Shown: positions 32,076-41,897, counted from the stretch's first letter. The stretch is 64,000 nt of DNA from Notolepis coatsorum (GCA_963971535.1 OZ020593.1:12453500-12517499), one strand, 5' to 3'. Program-made: numbers and translations. The notes: generated from the letters alone by a model not told the origin.

Positions 32076-32233
32076 AAAGTTTGACTGGCCGCCGAGCCAT
32101 ACTGTAGTGTACATGGTGACTGCTTGACTAAAAAAAAAAAAAAAAAAAAATATTAATAAAAATATTTAATAATTTCTTTTTTTTTTACATTTTTTTTGGC
32201 TTCCCCTGTTATTTTACCAACGCGACGCCACTG

Positions 32234-32262
32234 CCCACAGCCCTATGTTCCCCCAGCCCTAT
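32234..32262. repeat. remnant of the 16-bp minisatellite
   Basis: CCCACAGCCCTATGTTCC and one further partial unit follow the hAT element's right target copy. The array was therefore continuous before that insertion. Confidence 0.8.
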
Positions 32263-32755
32263 GTATGGGGAGGGGGGCACTTTAATCAGGGGATCCTCCC
32301 CCTGGAATTTTTTGGGTGTGATTTGTGTAATTTCCTGCATTCTGGTGAACACTTATGAGAGGCACGTCTGCAAGGTTGAGATGGTACGGTCCTGTAGGGG
32401 TGTGAGATTGTTGATTAATATATAGTTAACAAGTAAGGAGGATATACAAATATTTTGACGCCTTATTTTTTACCTCTTTTGGGGAGGGGATTGTCTTCCA
32501 TATCAGCTATGTTTTTAGAGAGGGACAAATGTACCTCTTCTCAATATCGAGGGGGACCCCCACCCCCCTAAATCTACGCCTATGCTCCTATGTTCCTTTT
32601 AATCCATGAGAATTAGAAGGAAATGCCCCACATACAACCCCCCCCCCCCTCTCTTTCTTTGATTCCATGTGTCTCTCGCTAACTAATCCTCTGGCTTAAA
32701 ACACCACCGTTTGACATGGTGGGGTTAACTACAGCGTGCCAGGGCTTAGTCAAAC
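32263..32755. other. no gene recognised; possible hAT-like right end
   Basis: A GGGGG-rich segment starts at 32267 and ends CTAAATCTACGCCTATG at about 32583, then CTCCTATGTTCC, which again resembles the minisatellite. Ends and duplications could not be paired. Confidence 0.3.
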
Positions 32756-32978
32756 ATCATCATCATCATCAAACCTTTATTTAACCAGAAAATAAAAACC
32801 CATTGAGACCAAGGTCTCTTTTTCAAGGGTGATCTGGCCAAGAAGGCAAACTCAAATTATGACAAAACATACATAGCAAGACACAATACACATACAGTAG
32901 TAGACTACCATACAACCGATATTTTAAAATAAAAGTAAAATTCAGTTAAAAAAAAATACAAGCACAATAAAACAATAG
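32756..32978 (-). mobile_element. LINE 3' end, minus strand (left part of a split LINE)
   Basis: An (ATC)n tail and TTTATTTAACCAGAAAATAA with CCATTGAGACCAAGG are the reverse complement of a fish LINE 3' end. The rest of the same minus-strand LINE is at 43264-44396, on the far side of the BEL element. Confidence 0.55.
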
Positions 32979-34127
32979 TGTAACTGAGGGGTACAATTCC
33001 CTGACTGTATTGATAAGTATGGTATCATTAAACCACTACCGCTTTATGTACTTTAACTACTGGCCATACAGTACACGATATCTAAATATGATGAACACTT
33101 TCCACAATGAAATCGGTTCCAGTCAAAGGTAATAATCAAATATTTAATGGAGCAAAAGGTACATAGAATATTTATCTTACATTTATCATTTGAATGCACT
33201 TGTAAGGCAAATGAGTACTCGTAGGCAAATCAACACTGAATGTCCAATCTCTGGTTACGCAGGAAGCAAGTATACAACCTGGCTCTTAGGGAATTATGTC
33301 TATGGTACACTTAATGATATAGCAGGATATTCTGGAGGGGGTCCTCCCGGTTGTAAGCCGGTAGGGGGGGTAGGAGAGCCGTCGGTAGTAGACCGTCTGG
33401 TCAACGATATCTATGGAGACTTCAAGTACAGAAGACAGTGCAATAGACTCTTGATCCGCAGATGAATACACCTTGGTTCTCTTGTAGGCTGTAGCTCCAC
33501 AATGAAGAAGAAGCTAGGCGACCTCAGTCTCTCTGAGCGCCGACTCAACTTGACTCCTCTCGGGGGTAAATCCAACACTCACAGGCGTCGGCGATTATCC
33601 GCTCCACAAATCACAGTACCAAAGCAAATATATATTCCAGCCGCATAGGGCTCAGCAGTCGTCGGGTAGGTAATCCAGTGTACATGTCCCTCGGTCCTCG
33701 CCTAGATCTCCTCGGATGAAAGCGCCATGTGGTCGGCCCAACCTGGATAAGACTCTAGATAACACGAGGAAGCATTGGAGATGCTGGTCACTTTAGAACT
33801 CTAACCGCACGATGCACCATACACGATAGACTATTATTACTTGATAGAAATACGTCGCACTCGACGGTACAGTGCCAAACTCTGACAATTCAGTTATTAA
33901 TTCGCACGAGGTCTCAATGCTATTCTAAGGCCAAACAGGCCATACTTCACCGCACGTCGTATCGTGGGTGAGGCTTCACGTTCTGTTACTAAGTTGGGAA
34001 GAAGGGTAAGGGACTTCTACATTTACTTGCGCCATATTTATATGCACGGTGAACAAATAGTGCCACTCTCATTTCGGTAGCCGTATCCCTGAGCGGAGCC
34101 GGGGCTAGTACGGACATGTCTCGTCGG

Positions 34128-35310
34128 TAGGGATGGGTATCGTTAGGATTTTATCGATACTACTACTCTTATCGATACTGCTTAACGGTTCGGTACTTTA
34201 TCGATACTCTTATCGGTTCTTTTTGGTTATTTTTTTGCAAGAAAAAAAGACAATTAATTAAGAACAGAATCAACATTGCTTTATTATTTATAAATACAAC
34301 TTTATAAATAAGTATTATAAATAAATATAATTTCTTCAGCAACAGCAGCAGCAATGTTCTTTTATATAACTTTATAAATAAATATAATAAATTAATATAA
34401 TTTCTTCAGCAACAGCAGCAACAATGTTTTAAATGTGTCTGACTCTGAATTATAGACTTTTTATAATAAACAACAAATGCAAAAGGCTAACAGAACTGTG
34501 ACACTCGTTCACCCTATCCTCTGTCATCCTTCCTCTAGCTGCTAGGGAGAAAGGACTTTGGGTGGTGGAGGGAGGTAGAGGGAGGATGTGTGGTGGCCCT
34601 GGGCTCACTGGGCTGGGACATAGTGGCTGACGCCTCAGCTTGACGATCTATAAAAAGTTTAGATTGTAGTATTTGTAGCTAAACAATTGTTTTGTTTATT
34701 AGCCTATTTGTAATAATTTGTTATTAGCCTAGGCAACTCCGTATCTTGGCTTACGGCTGCAGTGGATGCAGATGGAACACTGCGCGCAAGGCAGTCGAAT
34801 ACGCGCATTTCTGCACACTAATATCATGTTTTGCCAACAGATGTTTTGATAAATTGATTTGCTCGTATTGCCACCCTTACTGGCAAATGTTTTGTTGCAC
34901 TTGTGGCAACGTGCATTGTCGGCATTGACCCTTGTAAAGTATATCCATACTTTAGAACGCTTCGCTCTATCCGCCATGATCACGACTCAGTGCATGCAGA
35001 GCTGCTGTCTGTGTGCAGCGCTAGCACTTTCATTAAGGAGTACCCGTATGTAGTACCCGTATGTCTATGTGTAGCACTAGCGAGCGACTCGCGAGGAGTG
35101 TGTGTAATAATTGACTCGCTGGCTGCGGCTCGCTTCTCGTGCAGAGACAGAGAGAGGATCGTTCGCAACTTTTAAATAATAATAATAATAATAATAATTT
35201 CTCTAGAGTATCGATAGCAGTACCGAGGACGTCAGAGCTTATAAATACTCCGGTATTTTCTAATATAGTACCGGTTCCCGTTTAAAACCGGGGTCCGGGG
35301 GGCATCCCTA
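34128..35310 (-). mobile_element. hAT element inside the BEL 3' LTR, with BED-finger remnant
   Basis: Ends TAGGGATG and CATCCCTA, exact 8-bp copies CTCGTCGG at 34120-34127 and 35311-35318. The other LTR has the empty site. The minus frame at 34729-34983 encodes SKVWIYFTRVNADNARCHKC followed by KTFASKGGNTSK, the start of a BED zinc finger as in hAT transposases. The expected distal histidines are lost and no transposase catalytic core follows, so it is a deletion derivative. Confidence 0.92.
34729..34983 (-). pseudogene. BED-type zinc finger remnant of a hAT transposase
   Basis: An 84-codon frame beginning near a MADRAKRSKVW motif. The CHKC pair and KGGNTSK match the N-terminal half of BED fingers (ZBED/hAT type). 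The HxxxH part is replaced by unrelated sequence, so zinc binding is unlikely. It lies within the hAT element at 34128-35310. Confidence 0.6.
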
Positions 35311-35530
35311 CTCGTCGGTACCTTTGAACTTGACGCCAGGGGCTGGTCCCCTGGCGCCTGGTCCTTTGTCCAATAAGAGAATGAACTATTATGGGCTATA
35401 GTAGGCTAAAGGGATATTCCGTGCATATGTACAAGGAATATACAAGGGATATCAAACGATATACAAATACTATTCAATATATATCCATAAATAAATATAT
35501 ATATTCGGTTTAATCTGATCCTTCGTAACA

Positions 35531-35560
35531 GCCGCCCCCTAATTAGTCCCACCTAATTAG
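35531..35560 (-). promoter_or_regulatory. polypurine tract next to the BEL 3' LTR
   Basis: On the minus strand TTAGGGGGCGGC directly precedes the 3' LTR start TGTTACG. Its position and purine content fit the plus-strand primer site of LTR elements. It is short and contains pyrimidines. Confidence 0.5.
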
Positions 35561-35623
35561 CTAAGCAGAGACAGATTAACCGCACTGTCCACTACTCAAT
35601 GTCCGCTGTGAGGGTCAGTCAGT

Positions 35624-36790
35624 TCACAAAGTCATGGGGTCATGGTCGTCATCGATAGTATCGGGGAGCCTTGGCAGTTCTATTAGCCTCGCCACGGGTC
35701 GGGTGTAGGTCCGCCCTTGGACGAGCACTTCAGCTGCTCGGACCTTTCCATCGGCACCGGTGATCACTTTGCTTACGCGGCCAGCCGGCCACATAGCTCG
35801 GGGTAGTGACTGGTCGATAATCATGACGACTGTTCCTTCTGTCAAATTGTCTCTCTCTTTCACCCATTTCTGGCGGGTCTGTAGAGACGGTAGGTAGTGG
35901 AGTAGGAAGCTGTTCCAAAACTTGTCAGCCAATACTTGACTGTACCTCCACATTCTTCGGCCGTTCGCTTCTTCAGGCCTGTACATTGTCTGGGGTAGCG
36001 CGGGGTCCAGCCGCCCCATCAAGAGTGTGTTGGGGGTGACTGGGTCGACATCTGCTACATCACTTGAGACGTAACCGAGGGGCTTTGAGTTCAATACTCC
36101 CTCGATCTCCGTGAGGACTGTCATTAAGACTTCTTCCGCCACGGTCTGGGCCCCAAGCACGGCGTACAGGGCTGTCTTTATAGAACGTACTTCTCGTTCC
36201 CAAGTTCCACCGAAGTGAGGTGCGTTCGGGGGATTAAACTGGAAGTCAATCTGGGATGGAGCGAGGTGGGTCTTAAGTTCTGGGCCCATAGCTTGGAAGC
36301 TCTCTCTCAGCTCTCTTTCTCCGCCTTTGAAGTTTGTCCCGTGATCAGACAATAATGTAGACGGTTTTCCTTTCCGTGATGTGAATCTTCGGAAGGCCAT
36401 AAGGAATGAGTCTGTGCTCATGGTTGGAAGGAGTTCGATATGTATCGCTCTGGTGGTCATGCATTTGAATACAATACCCCACCGCTTCTCGGTTCCTCTT
36501 CCTTTCTTTATATACAGCGGGCCTAAACAGTCCATACCGGTGGAGTGAAAAGGCTTGTCGCCGAGTCGGAGGCGACAGGGAGGTAGGTCAGCCATCCGGG
36601 GTATACTGGGCTGGGCTCGCCACTTACGACAGTCTAGACAGGTTCGCTGGAAGCGCCGCACTGCTTCTCTCCCTTGCAGTATCCAATAACGACGTCTGAT
36701 CTCCGCGAATACTCTCTCTGCCCCTGCGTGGTGCACATCCTCGTCGTATTTCTTTATGATCAGCTCTGTGACCTTGTGTCGGCTGTTCAA
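35624..36790 (-). CDS. BEL integrase and C-terminal domain (pol, last part)
   Basis: A 388-codon frame. The zinc-binding region (about residues 5-54) has HH at 20-21 and CLDC at 51-54. The integrase core has the catalytic triad D87 (TGMDCLG), D149 (LLSDHG) and a Glu near 198 (GTWERE). Residues about 285-380 match a DUF5641-type C-terminal domain common in BEL/Pao elements. It is in the same frame as the upstream pol frame and separated from it by one TAA at 36800-36802. The sequence between the stop and the first Met reads in frame, so the stop is a point lesion in a single polyprotein. It would not be translated as a separate protein unless by readthrough. Confidence 0.9.
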   Translation of the reverse strand: MNSRHKVTELIIKKYDEDVHHAGAERVFAEIRRRYWILQGREAVRRFQRTCLDCRKWRAQPSIPRMADLPPCRLRLGDKPFHSTGMDCLGPLYIKKGRGTEKRWGIVFKCMTTRAIHIELLPTMSTDSFLMAFRRFTSRKGKPSTLLSDHGTNFKGGERELRESFQAMGPELKTHLAPSQIDFQFNPPNAPHFGGTWEREVRSIKTALYAVLGAQTVAEEVLMTVLTEIEGVLNSKPLGYVSSDVADVDPVTPNTLLMGRLDPALPQTMYRPEEANGRRMWRYSQVLADKFWNSFLLHYLPSLQTRQKWVKERDNLTEGTVVMIIDQSLPRAMWPAGRVSKVITGADGKVRAAEVLVQGRTYTRPVARLIELPRLPDTIDDDHDPMTL

Positions 36791-36799
36791 GACTATCGG

Positions 36800-39700
36800 T
36801 TACTTGACGTCATCCGGTAAGTCTGGGGCTCTCCGCAGACGACCACCCACTCTGATGAGACTATGGGCGTCGCTCTCGGGGGCTAGGTGGAGCAGTCTGC
36901 TGTCTGATGGGACGGGCTTTGCTCCCTGTAGACAGTCTAGCTCATCGGGGAACGAGTCTCTCTGGGCTCGTTGTAGTAGAAGAAGTTCTGCTTCTTCGTA
37001 GTCAGCTGCTGAAATGTCAGTCGTGGGCTGAACCTCTGGGTGGTGCCACAGAAATGTCTTTAGCTGCGCACTCTGTAGGGTGAGGCAATCGTCTATGTCG
37101 GGGTCTGTGGAGACGAGTGTGTTCAATCCACAGAACATAGGTTTCTTGTTTTCGGCCTCCTCTTTACTCGCCTCCCGTGGGGTGGGTGTAGGCCACTCTT
37201 CTTCGGGGAGCTTGAGAAACTCTGGTCCGTCACTGTAGAGGTTGTGACGGGTGAGGTCATCCAGGGACATTCCCCGGGTGATGACGTCAGCTGGGTTGTG
37301 TTTGGTGTCCACATACCTCCAGCTCGCTACTTCTGTTAACTCTTGAATCTCGGTGACTCTGACTCCCACGAAGACCTTGTATCTGCACGAATCAGACCGG
37401 ATCCATGTGAGTACTGTCGTGGAGTCTGACCACAAGATTGTTCTTTGCACCGGGATGGTGAGTTCACGTTGGATTAACGTGGCGAGCTGCGCTCCTGCTA
37501 GGGCTGCGCAGAGCTCTAGACGCGGGATAGATTGTTGCTTTCGTGGGGCTATTCTTGAGCGAGCCAGGATGAAAGCAGTGTGTATTTCTCCTCCCTCCTC
37601 TCGGGCACGCAAGTAGGCCACCGAACCGTAGGCTACTTCGGAGGCGTCGCTGAATACGTGCAGGTCCATCTTGCATGTCTCTGGCCTCACTGTGGGTGGG
37701 AAGTAGCTGCGGCGTATGTTAACACCTGGGAGTGAGCCGAGTTCCGTCTCCCACTCTCTCCATGTGGATGCAAGGTGTTCGGGTATGGGATCGTCCCAGC
37801 CCTGGTCCTTGTCCCATAGCGCTCTTACAATCATCTTTGCCCTGGTGGTGTAAGGTAGAATACATCCCAACGGGTCATATTGTCTGGCGAGTGTTCTGTA
37901 TACACTCCGTCTGGTGGTCGGTATTGCCGTCGACCTTCCCTGCTCCTTGGTCAGGGGTTTGTGTCTATAATGGAGCGAGTCTGTTTTGAAGCGCCAGACT
38001 AGTCCTAGTGTCATTTCTTGGGCTTCTCCTGGGATGGTCGCCATCCAGGTCTCGCTGCTCGCTGCCTTGTCCTCGGGGGGGAGGCTGCGCAATACTTGCG
38101 GGTCGCTGCTGGCCCACTGCCTGAGATCAAAGCCACCTTTGATCAGGGAGGCGCGGAGCTTGAGTAGAAGAGCCTCGGCTTCTTCTGGCGTCGAGACGCT
38201 TTGTAAACAGTTGTCCACGTAGAAACTATTTGTCACACTTTGTCGGACCTCTTCATCTGCTGCTGGGTCCTCTGCGACGTGTTTTTGTAGTGCAAACGTA
38301 GCACAGCATGGGCTGCATGTGGTTCCGAAAGGGAGGACTTCCCATTGATAGATGGCTGGGTGCTCATCTCCGATCCTCTCTCTCCATAGGAACCGCAGCA
38401 GGGGCTTGTCCTCCTCCACTAGTCTCACCTGCAGGAACATCCCTTTGATGTCGCCGCTGATAGCCACCTTGTCCTGGCGGAAGCGTAGTAGCACGCCTAG
38501 TAGAGAGGGGCCGAGTGTTGGGCCGGGCAAGAGCTCTTTATTCAGATTTTGTGATCCGATCTGGTAGCTGCAGTTAAACACAATACGATCCTTGCCGTTG
38601 TGGTGGACCTTGTGGTGCGGCACGTACCATGATTCGGTCGTCTGATCGGCCTCTTTAATGTCAATTTTCTTTATGTGTCCCGCTGTGATTAGCTTGTTAA
38701 TCTCAGCGCGGTACACAGTCTCTTGAGCGGGGTCTTTGGCTAGGCGCCGCTCTGTGTTCAATAGATACCGCTCCGTCGCTTCTTTTGTGGCGTGAAAGGT
38801 GGGCATTCCCTCTCGCCTCAGGAGTGGAGTTGCGTATCTCATCACTCCGTTGACTGTGACTCTCTTTGTCCCTTGCTCGAGGAGGGCTATAGCGTAAATA
38901 TCTTCCTTAGAACGAATGTCTTTCTTTTCGTTCTTAAAGGGCATTGTCTCTAGTGTCCATAGCCTCTCGACATGCTGCAGGAGAGTGGTGTCTTCTTCTG
39001 TCACTCTGGAGTGGAGGCAGCTAGTGGCTGCTGTTCGGTTAAGAGACTTGGCAAGGGGGCCTTGTAATGTCCATCCTAGGCGGGTCTCGACTGCTGCAGG
39101 ACAACCTCTGGGTCCTGTATGGACCCGGTCTATCGGGACTATGAGGTCTGCATGGTCGGAGCCTATCAGCAGGGTTGGGGTGGCACCGTCTATGAGCGGG
39201 ATAGGTAGTTGACGCAGGTGCACATATTTATCCATCAGCTTGGCGATGGGGTAGGTGTACTGCGATAGTCCTATTTCTTGGCTGGTGAAAGCATTAGTAA
39301 TCCTATACCGTCTCTCTGGCTGCCCGCTTGCTGCGATAGTGAAGGAGACATTCTCGCCCTTTATCGTCTTTAGATCTCTTCTTATTGTCCGAATCGTCAT
39401 CTGGTTTTCGCTCCCCCGCAGCCCCAGCTGGGCCGCAGCGGACGCGAGGAGAAGGGTCTTCTCTGACCCGTCATCAAGGACGGCGTAAGTGTCCATGACC
39501 TTATCTTGGTAACTCAGTGTTACGCGGACCACCTTTAAGAGCACCTGGGCGCCCCCGCTGCTAGCGGGGTCAATGTACATAACACTTGCCTTTGTGCTGC
39601 TGGATGGTGCAGGCTTTCTTCTGTTACTGTCGTGTAGGACATCTAGGTGGGCTCCGTCACACCGATTACACCTCTTCTTTAGGCGGCACTCGGCTGCCAT

Positions 39701-41053
39701 GTGACTGCGCGCACATCGGTAACAGCGCCTGTTGGACTTTATCCAGTGACTCACTTCTTCAGCGGTCATCTTCTTGAACAGGTCACATTGTGACAACCAG
39801 TGTTCCTTTTCGCAGTACGGGCACACCATCTTCCACTTCTCTTTCATCGAGGGGGTACTGTGGTTCTTGCTGCTCGGTACTGATTCTGATTGGTGCATGA
39901 CAGTCACCAATCTTCGGCCATCGTTTGCTCTCCTAGGTCCCTCTCTGGAGCTTGGTGTGCTCCGCACGAACGTATCCAACCGTAGGCTGCTGACTTCTCT
40001 CGCCAGGAAGTCGGCTAGGTCTAGGAGGGATGGCTCGGGACCGTTAGGATCACGGTGGTCTCTTTGCCGCCTGAAGCGCTCCTGTCGGGCGGGCGGCAGC
40101 TTCTCTAAAATCCTCTCGACATTCGAGTTTGCGTATAGTTCGTGCATACCCTTTTCTCGTTGCGCCCCCAGCATCCCTACCAGGGATTGTACTTTGATAG
40201 ACAGGTCGTCTAGTGAGCGATTGTCTGTTGCTGGGGGTAGGCGGTCAATATGCCTTATCTCTTGTATTACGTAATCCCATATACGTCCATATCTTTGGTC
40301 TAGTGCTGCTAGAGCCGCGGTGTATGGGGTCGTAGAGGTGGCATAAGCTAGCGCTATGTTGTGCGCTCTGGGCACTTTCAGGTGCTTCAATAGGATTGCA
40401 TACTTGTGGCGTTCATCAGCTACATCCACCATCATTGTCTCTAAGCACATCCGTAGCTCCGTGTACTGTGCTCGGTTCTCATGGGTGAAGTCTGGAAACG
40501 TCGGTGTGCCAATGTATGACGCCGTGGATGGCTGGCACATCGGTGAGCGTTGGAAGAGAGGCCTCCTAGGCGAGTCTCCTCTTACGCCTCTCGGTGGGCT
40601 GGTACCGGCAGGGTACCATGGCCCGCTGGTCCAGGTGCTATTCCTCGGGACTGGTCGTGCGTCATGCTCACCCGTGAATAGAGTCGGGGGTCTGTAGCGC
40701 AGAGCCGCGGGGGTATAGCCTGGGCTGTACTGGACCTCCTGGTCCTGTGGAGTTCTGTGCTGCTGTCGGGCTTGACTCTCCTCCTCTCCCTCTTCTTCTT
40801 CCTCTGTCAGGTCATCTAGATCCTGTAGTCGTCTATTTAGCCTCTCCGCGGTGTACGCCGTTCCTTCCTTGTAGCTGGGTCTCACTGGGACCGGTCGGGG
40901 AAGGTATTCGGAGGGGGGTATAGGCTCTCTCTGGTGGTCGAGTTCAGGGTCGCTTGATCGGTTAGGGGAGGGTGCCCTTGACCCGTGTCTTGACGAGGCC
41001 CTGTAACCCCTTGTGGAGGGAGGGGGTGTTGCCCTGGCGATCAGCTGCTCCAT
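36800..41053 (-). CDS. BEL gag-pol polyprotein (gag, protease, RT, RNase H)
   Basis: A 1417-codon frame. Residues about 180-370 match a BEL-type gag (DUF1759-like). Three zinc knuckles follow: CPYC...H...C (411-423), CYRC...H...C (444-456) and CNRC...H...H (462-474). A retropepsin-like aspartic protease is at about 519-640 with LDDGSEKT. Reverse transcriptase spans about 780-960 with D868 in SGDIKGMF, LPFGTTCSP, and YVDN at 945-948 where most reverse transcriptases have YVDD; I recall this Asn variant from other fish BEL copies, so it may be a lineage feature. RNase H is at about 1131-1262 (FSDAS, RLELCA, WSDS, NPAD). The frame ends at the in-frame TAA at 36800. The Met at 41053 overlaps the stop of the upstream frame (TAATG), but coiled-coil coding continues upstream of this Met in the same frame, so it is probably not the original start. 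Confidence 0.92.
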   Translation of the reverse strand: MEQLIARATPPPSTRGYRASSRHGSRAPSPNRSSDPELDHQREPIPPSEYLPRPVPVRPSYKEGTAYTAERLNRRLQDLDDLTEEEEEGEEESQARQQHRTPQDQEVQYSPGYTPAALRYRPPTLFTGEHDARPVPRNSTWTSGPWYPAGTSPPRGVRGDSPRRPLFQRSPMCQPSTASYIGTPTFPDFTHENRAQYTELRMCLETMMVDVADERHKYAILLKHLKVPRAHNIALAYATSTTPYTAALAALDQRYGRIWDYVIQEIRHIDRLPPATDNRSLDDLSIKVQSLVGMLGAQREKGMHELYANSNVERILEKLPPARQERFRRQRDHRDPNGPEPSLLDLADFLAREVSSLRLDTFVRSTPSSREGPRRANDGRRLVTVMHQSESVPSSKNHSTPSMKEKWKMVCPYCEKEHWLSQCDLFKKMTAEEVSHWIKSNRRCYRCARSHMAAECRLKKRCNRCDGAHLDVLHDSNRRKPAPSSSTKASVMYIDPASSGGAQVLLKVVRVTLSYQDKVMDTYAVLDDGSEKTLLLASAAAQLGLRGSENQMTIRTIRRDLKTIKGENVSFTIAASGQPERRYRITNAFTSQEIGLSQYTYPIAKLMDKYVHLRQLPIPLIDGATPTLLIGSDHADLIVPIDRVHTGPRGCPAAVETRLGWTLQGPLAKSLNRTAATSCLHSRVTEEDTTLLQHVERLWTLETMPFKNEKKDIRSKEDIYAIALLEQGTKRVTVNGVMRYATPLLRREGMPTFHATKEATERYLLNTERRLAKDPAQETVYRAEINKLITAGHIKKIDIKEADQTTESWYVPHHKVHHNGKDRIVFNCSYQIGSQNLNKELLPGPTLGPSLLGVLLRFRQDKVAISGDIKGMFLQVRLVEEDKPLLRFLWRERIGDEHPAIYQWEVLPFGTTCSPCCATFALQKHVAEDPAADEEVRQSVTNSFYVDNCLQSVSTPEEAEALLLKLRASLIKGGFDLRQWASSDPQVLRSLPPEDKAASSETWMATIPGEAQEMTLGLVWRFKTDSLHYRHKPLTKEQGRSTAIPTTRRSVYRTLARQYDPLGCILPYTTRAKMIVRALWDKDQGWDDPIPEHLASTWREWETELGSLPGVNIRRSYFPPTVRPETCKMDLHVFSDASEVAYGSVAYLRAREEGGEIHTAFILARSRIAPRKQQSIPRLELCAALAGAQLATLIQRELTIPVQRTILWSDSTTVLTWIRSDSCRYKVFVGVRVTEIQELTEVASWRYVDTKHNPADVITRGMSLDDLTRHNLYSDGPEFLKLPEEEWPTPTPREASKEEAENKKPMFCGLNTLVSTDPDIDDCLTLQSAQLKTFLWHHPEVQPTTDISAADYEEAELLLLQRAQRDSFPDELDCLQGAKPVPSDSRLLHLAPESDAHSLIRVGGRLRRAPDLPDDVK

Positions 41054-41853
41054 TAGCTGCGCTTGTAATCGGTCGCGCTCGGCTTCGCGCTTGGTGAGAG
41101 CGATGTCGCGCTCTGCTTCTCTTTGGCACCGGCAGCGGCGCGCTGGGCTTCGGCGGCGGCGCGCTGGGCTTCGGCGTGGTCTCTTACCATATTCTCTTCC
41201 GTCTGAAGGCGTCTAATCTCTAGACGTATACGATCTTCGTCGCTCCGTTGCTGCGCTTGAATGCGTTCTCTTTCCATGGAAGAATGTTCGCGCTCACTAA
41301 GCGTCTGTGCTTGGAGTCGATCGCGCTCTGTTGAGGCTGCTAGGCTGGCGAGGAACGCCTGTGCCAGCATCTTGTCCGCCTCGCTGGGGGAAGACGCTGG
41401 TTGAGGTGATCCGCTCCTGGCAGTACTCGTTGGAGATGCGTTCTCCTGCGGGGAGTCCTGGAGCTCTATCTCCGCGGCGCTCTCCTCATCTTGTTCCGTG
41501 CAGAGTTCCATCTCTGGAGGGTTGTCTTCCTCCCGGAGCTCTCCGGGGACTACTTCTTCGGTCTTGGCGGGGGGTAAAGTCGTGTCAGTTCCCTCCTGGT
41601 CCCCACCGTGAGCTTGGTCAGTTACATTAGAACCCGCTAGGGCCTCTGTGGTCGGGGTATCCTGGTTGATAGGGTCGGACATAATTTTACTTTCTACTTT
41701 TACCGCGTTTACCGTCTGTAGAAGGCTAGGTAGTATACTGGCAGCGTAATCCTCTAAGTACTGAGGTGGCTGCCGTCTACGCTGCGGGCGTTCTACTTTA
41801 GGAGGACCGTTTCGTGGAGTGTTCATCATAGGCCATTTCAATATTAATACCAC
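41053..41853 (-). CDS. BEL gag N-terminal leader with coiled coil
   Basis: A 266-codon frame starting near the primer site (ATG at 41853, or MMNTPRNG a few codons later). It is acidic and Ser/Pro-rich and ends in a charged coiled-coil region rich in ERDR, EREH, QAQQR and AEAQRAAA. The last 25 or so codons lose this character (SATSLSPSAKPSATDYKRS). In the frame of the downstream pol the heptad-like charged pattern carries on across about 41055-41115. A one-base shift near 41110-41125 therefore probably split one polyprotein frame into two. Confidence 0.8.
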   Translation of the reverse strand: MVLILKWPMMNTPRNGPPKVERPQRRRQPPQYLEDYAASILPSLLQTVNAVKVESKIMSDPINQDTPTTEALAGSNVTDQAHGGDQEGTDTTLPPAKTEEVVPGELREEDNPPEMELCTEQDEESAAEIELQDSPQENASPTSTARSGSPQPASSPSEADKMLAQAFLASLAASTERDRLQAQTLSEREHSSMERERIQAQQRSDEDRIRLEIRRLQTEENMVRDHAEAQRAAAEAQRAAAGAKEKQSATSLSPSAKPSATDYKRS

Positions 41854-41877
41854 TATATTAATATTACACTAATTACC

Positions 41878-41895
41878 ATCCGGCTCGAAGGACCA
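41878..41895 (-). promoter_or_regulatory. primer-binding site matching tRNA-Tyr
   Basis: The plus strand reads ATCCGGCTCGAAGGACCA, identical as I recall it to the 3' end of eukaryotic tRNA-Tyr including CCA. The minus strand is therefore an 18-base complement to that primer. It lies two bases inside the 5' LTR, the expected place. Confidence 0.8.
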
Positions 41896-41897
41896 AT

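Larger units (their letters stand above)
28867..32233. mobile_element. hAT-type element inserted in the minisatellite (host of a nest)
   Basis: Ends CAGTGGCG and CGCCACTG with exact 8-bp copies CCCACAGC at 28859-28866 and 32234-32241. The minisatellite resumes directly after the right copy. The element is now 3367 bp because it contains a second hAT element (29048-30136) and a LINE 3' end. No transposase motif was recognised in the remaining sequence. Confidence 0.78.
32979..35530 (-). repeat. BEL 3' LTR (2552 bp, contains a hAT insertion)
   Basis: On the plus strand it runs from TGTAACTG to CGTAACA. Without the 1183-bp hAT insertion and its 8-bp duplication it is 1361 bp, exactly the length of the other LTR. 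Confidence 0.95.

Noticed and set aside
33190..33465. 91-codon frame present identically in both BEL LTRs (also at 42109-42384)
   Set aside because: It lies in the LTR on the antisense strand of the element, has no recognisable domain, and its conservation follows from LTR identity.
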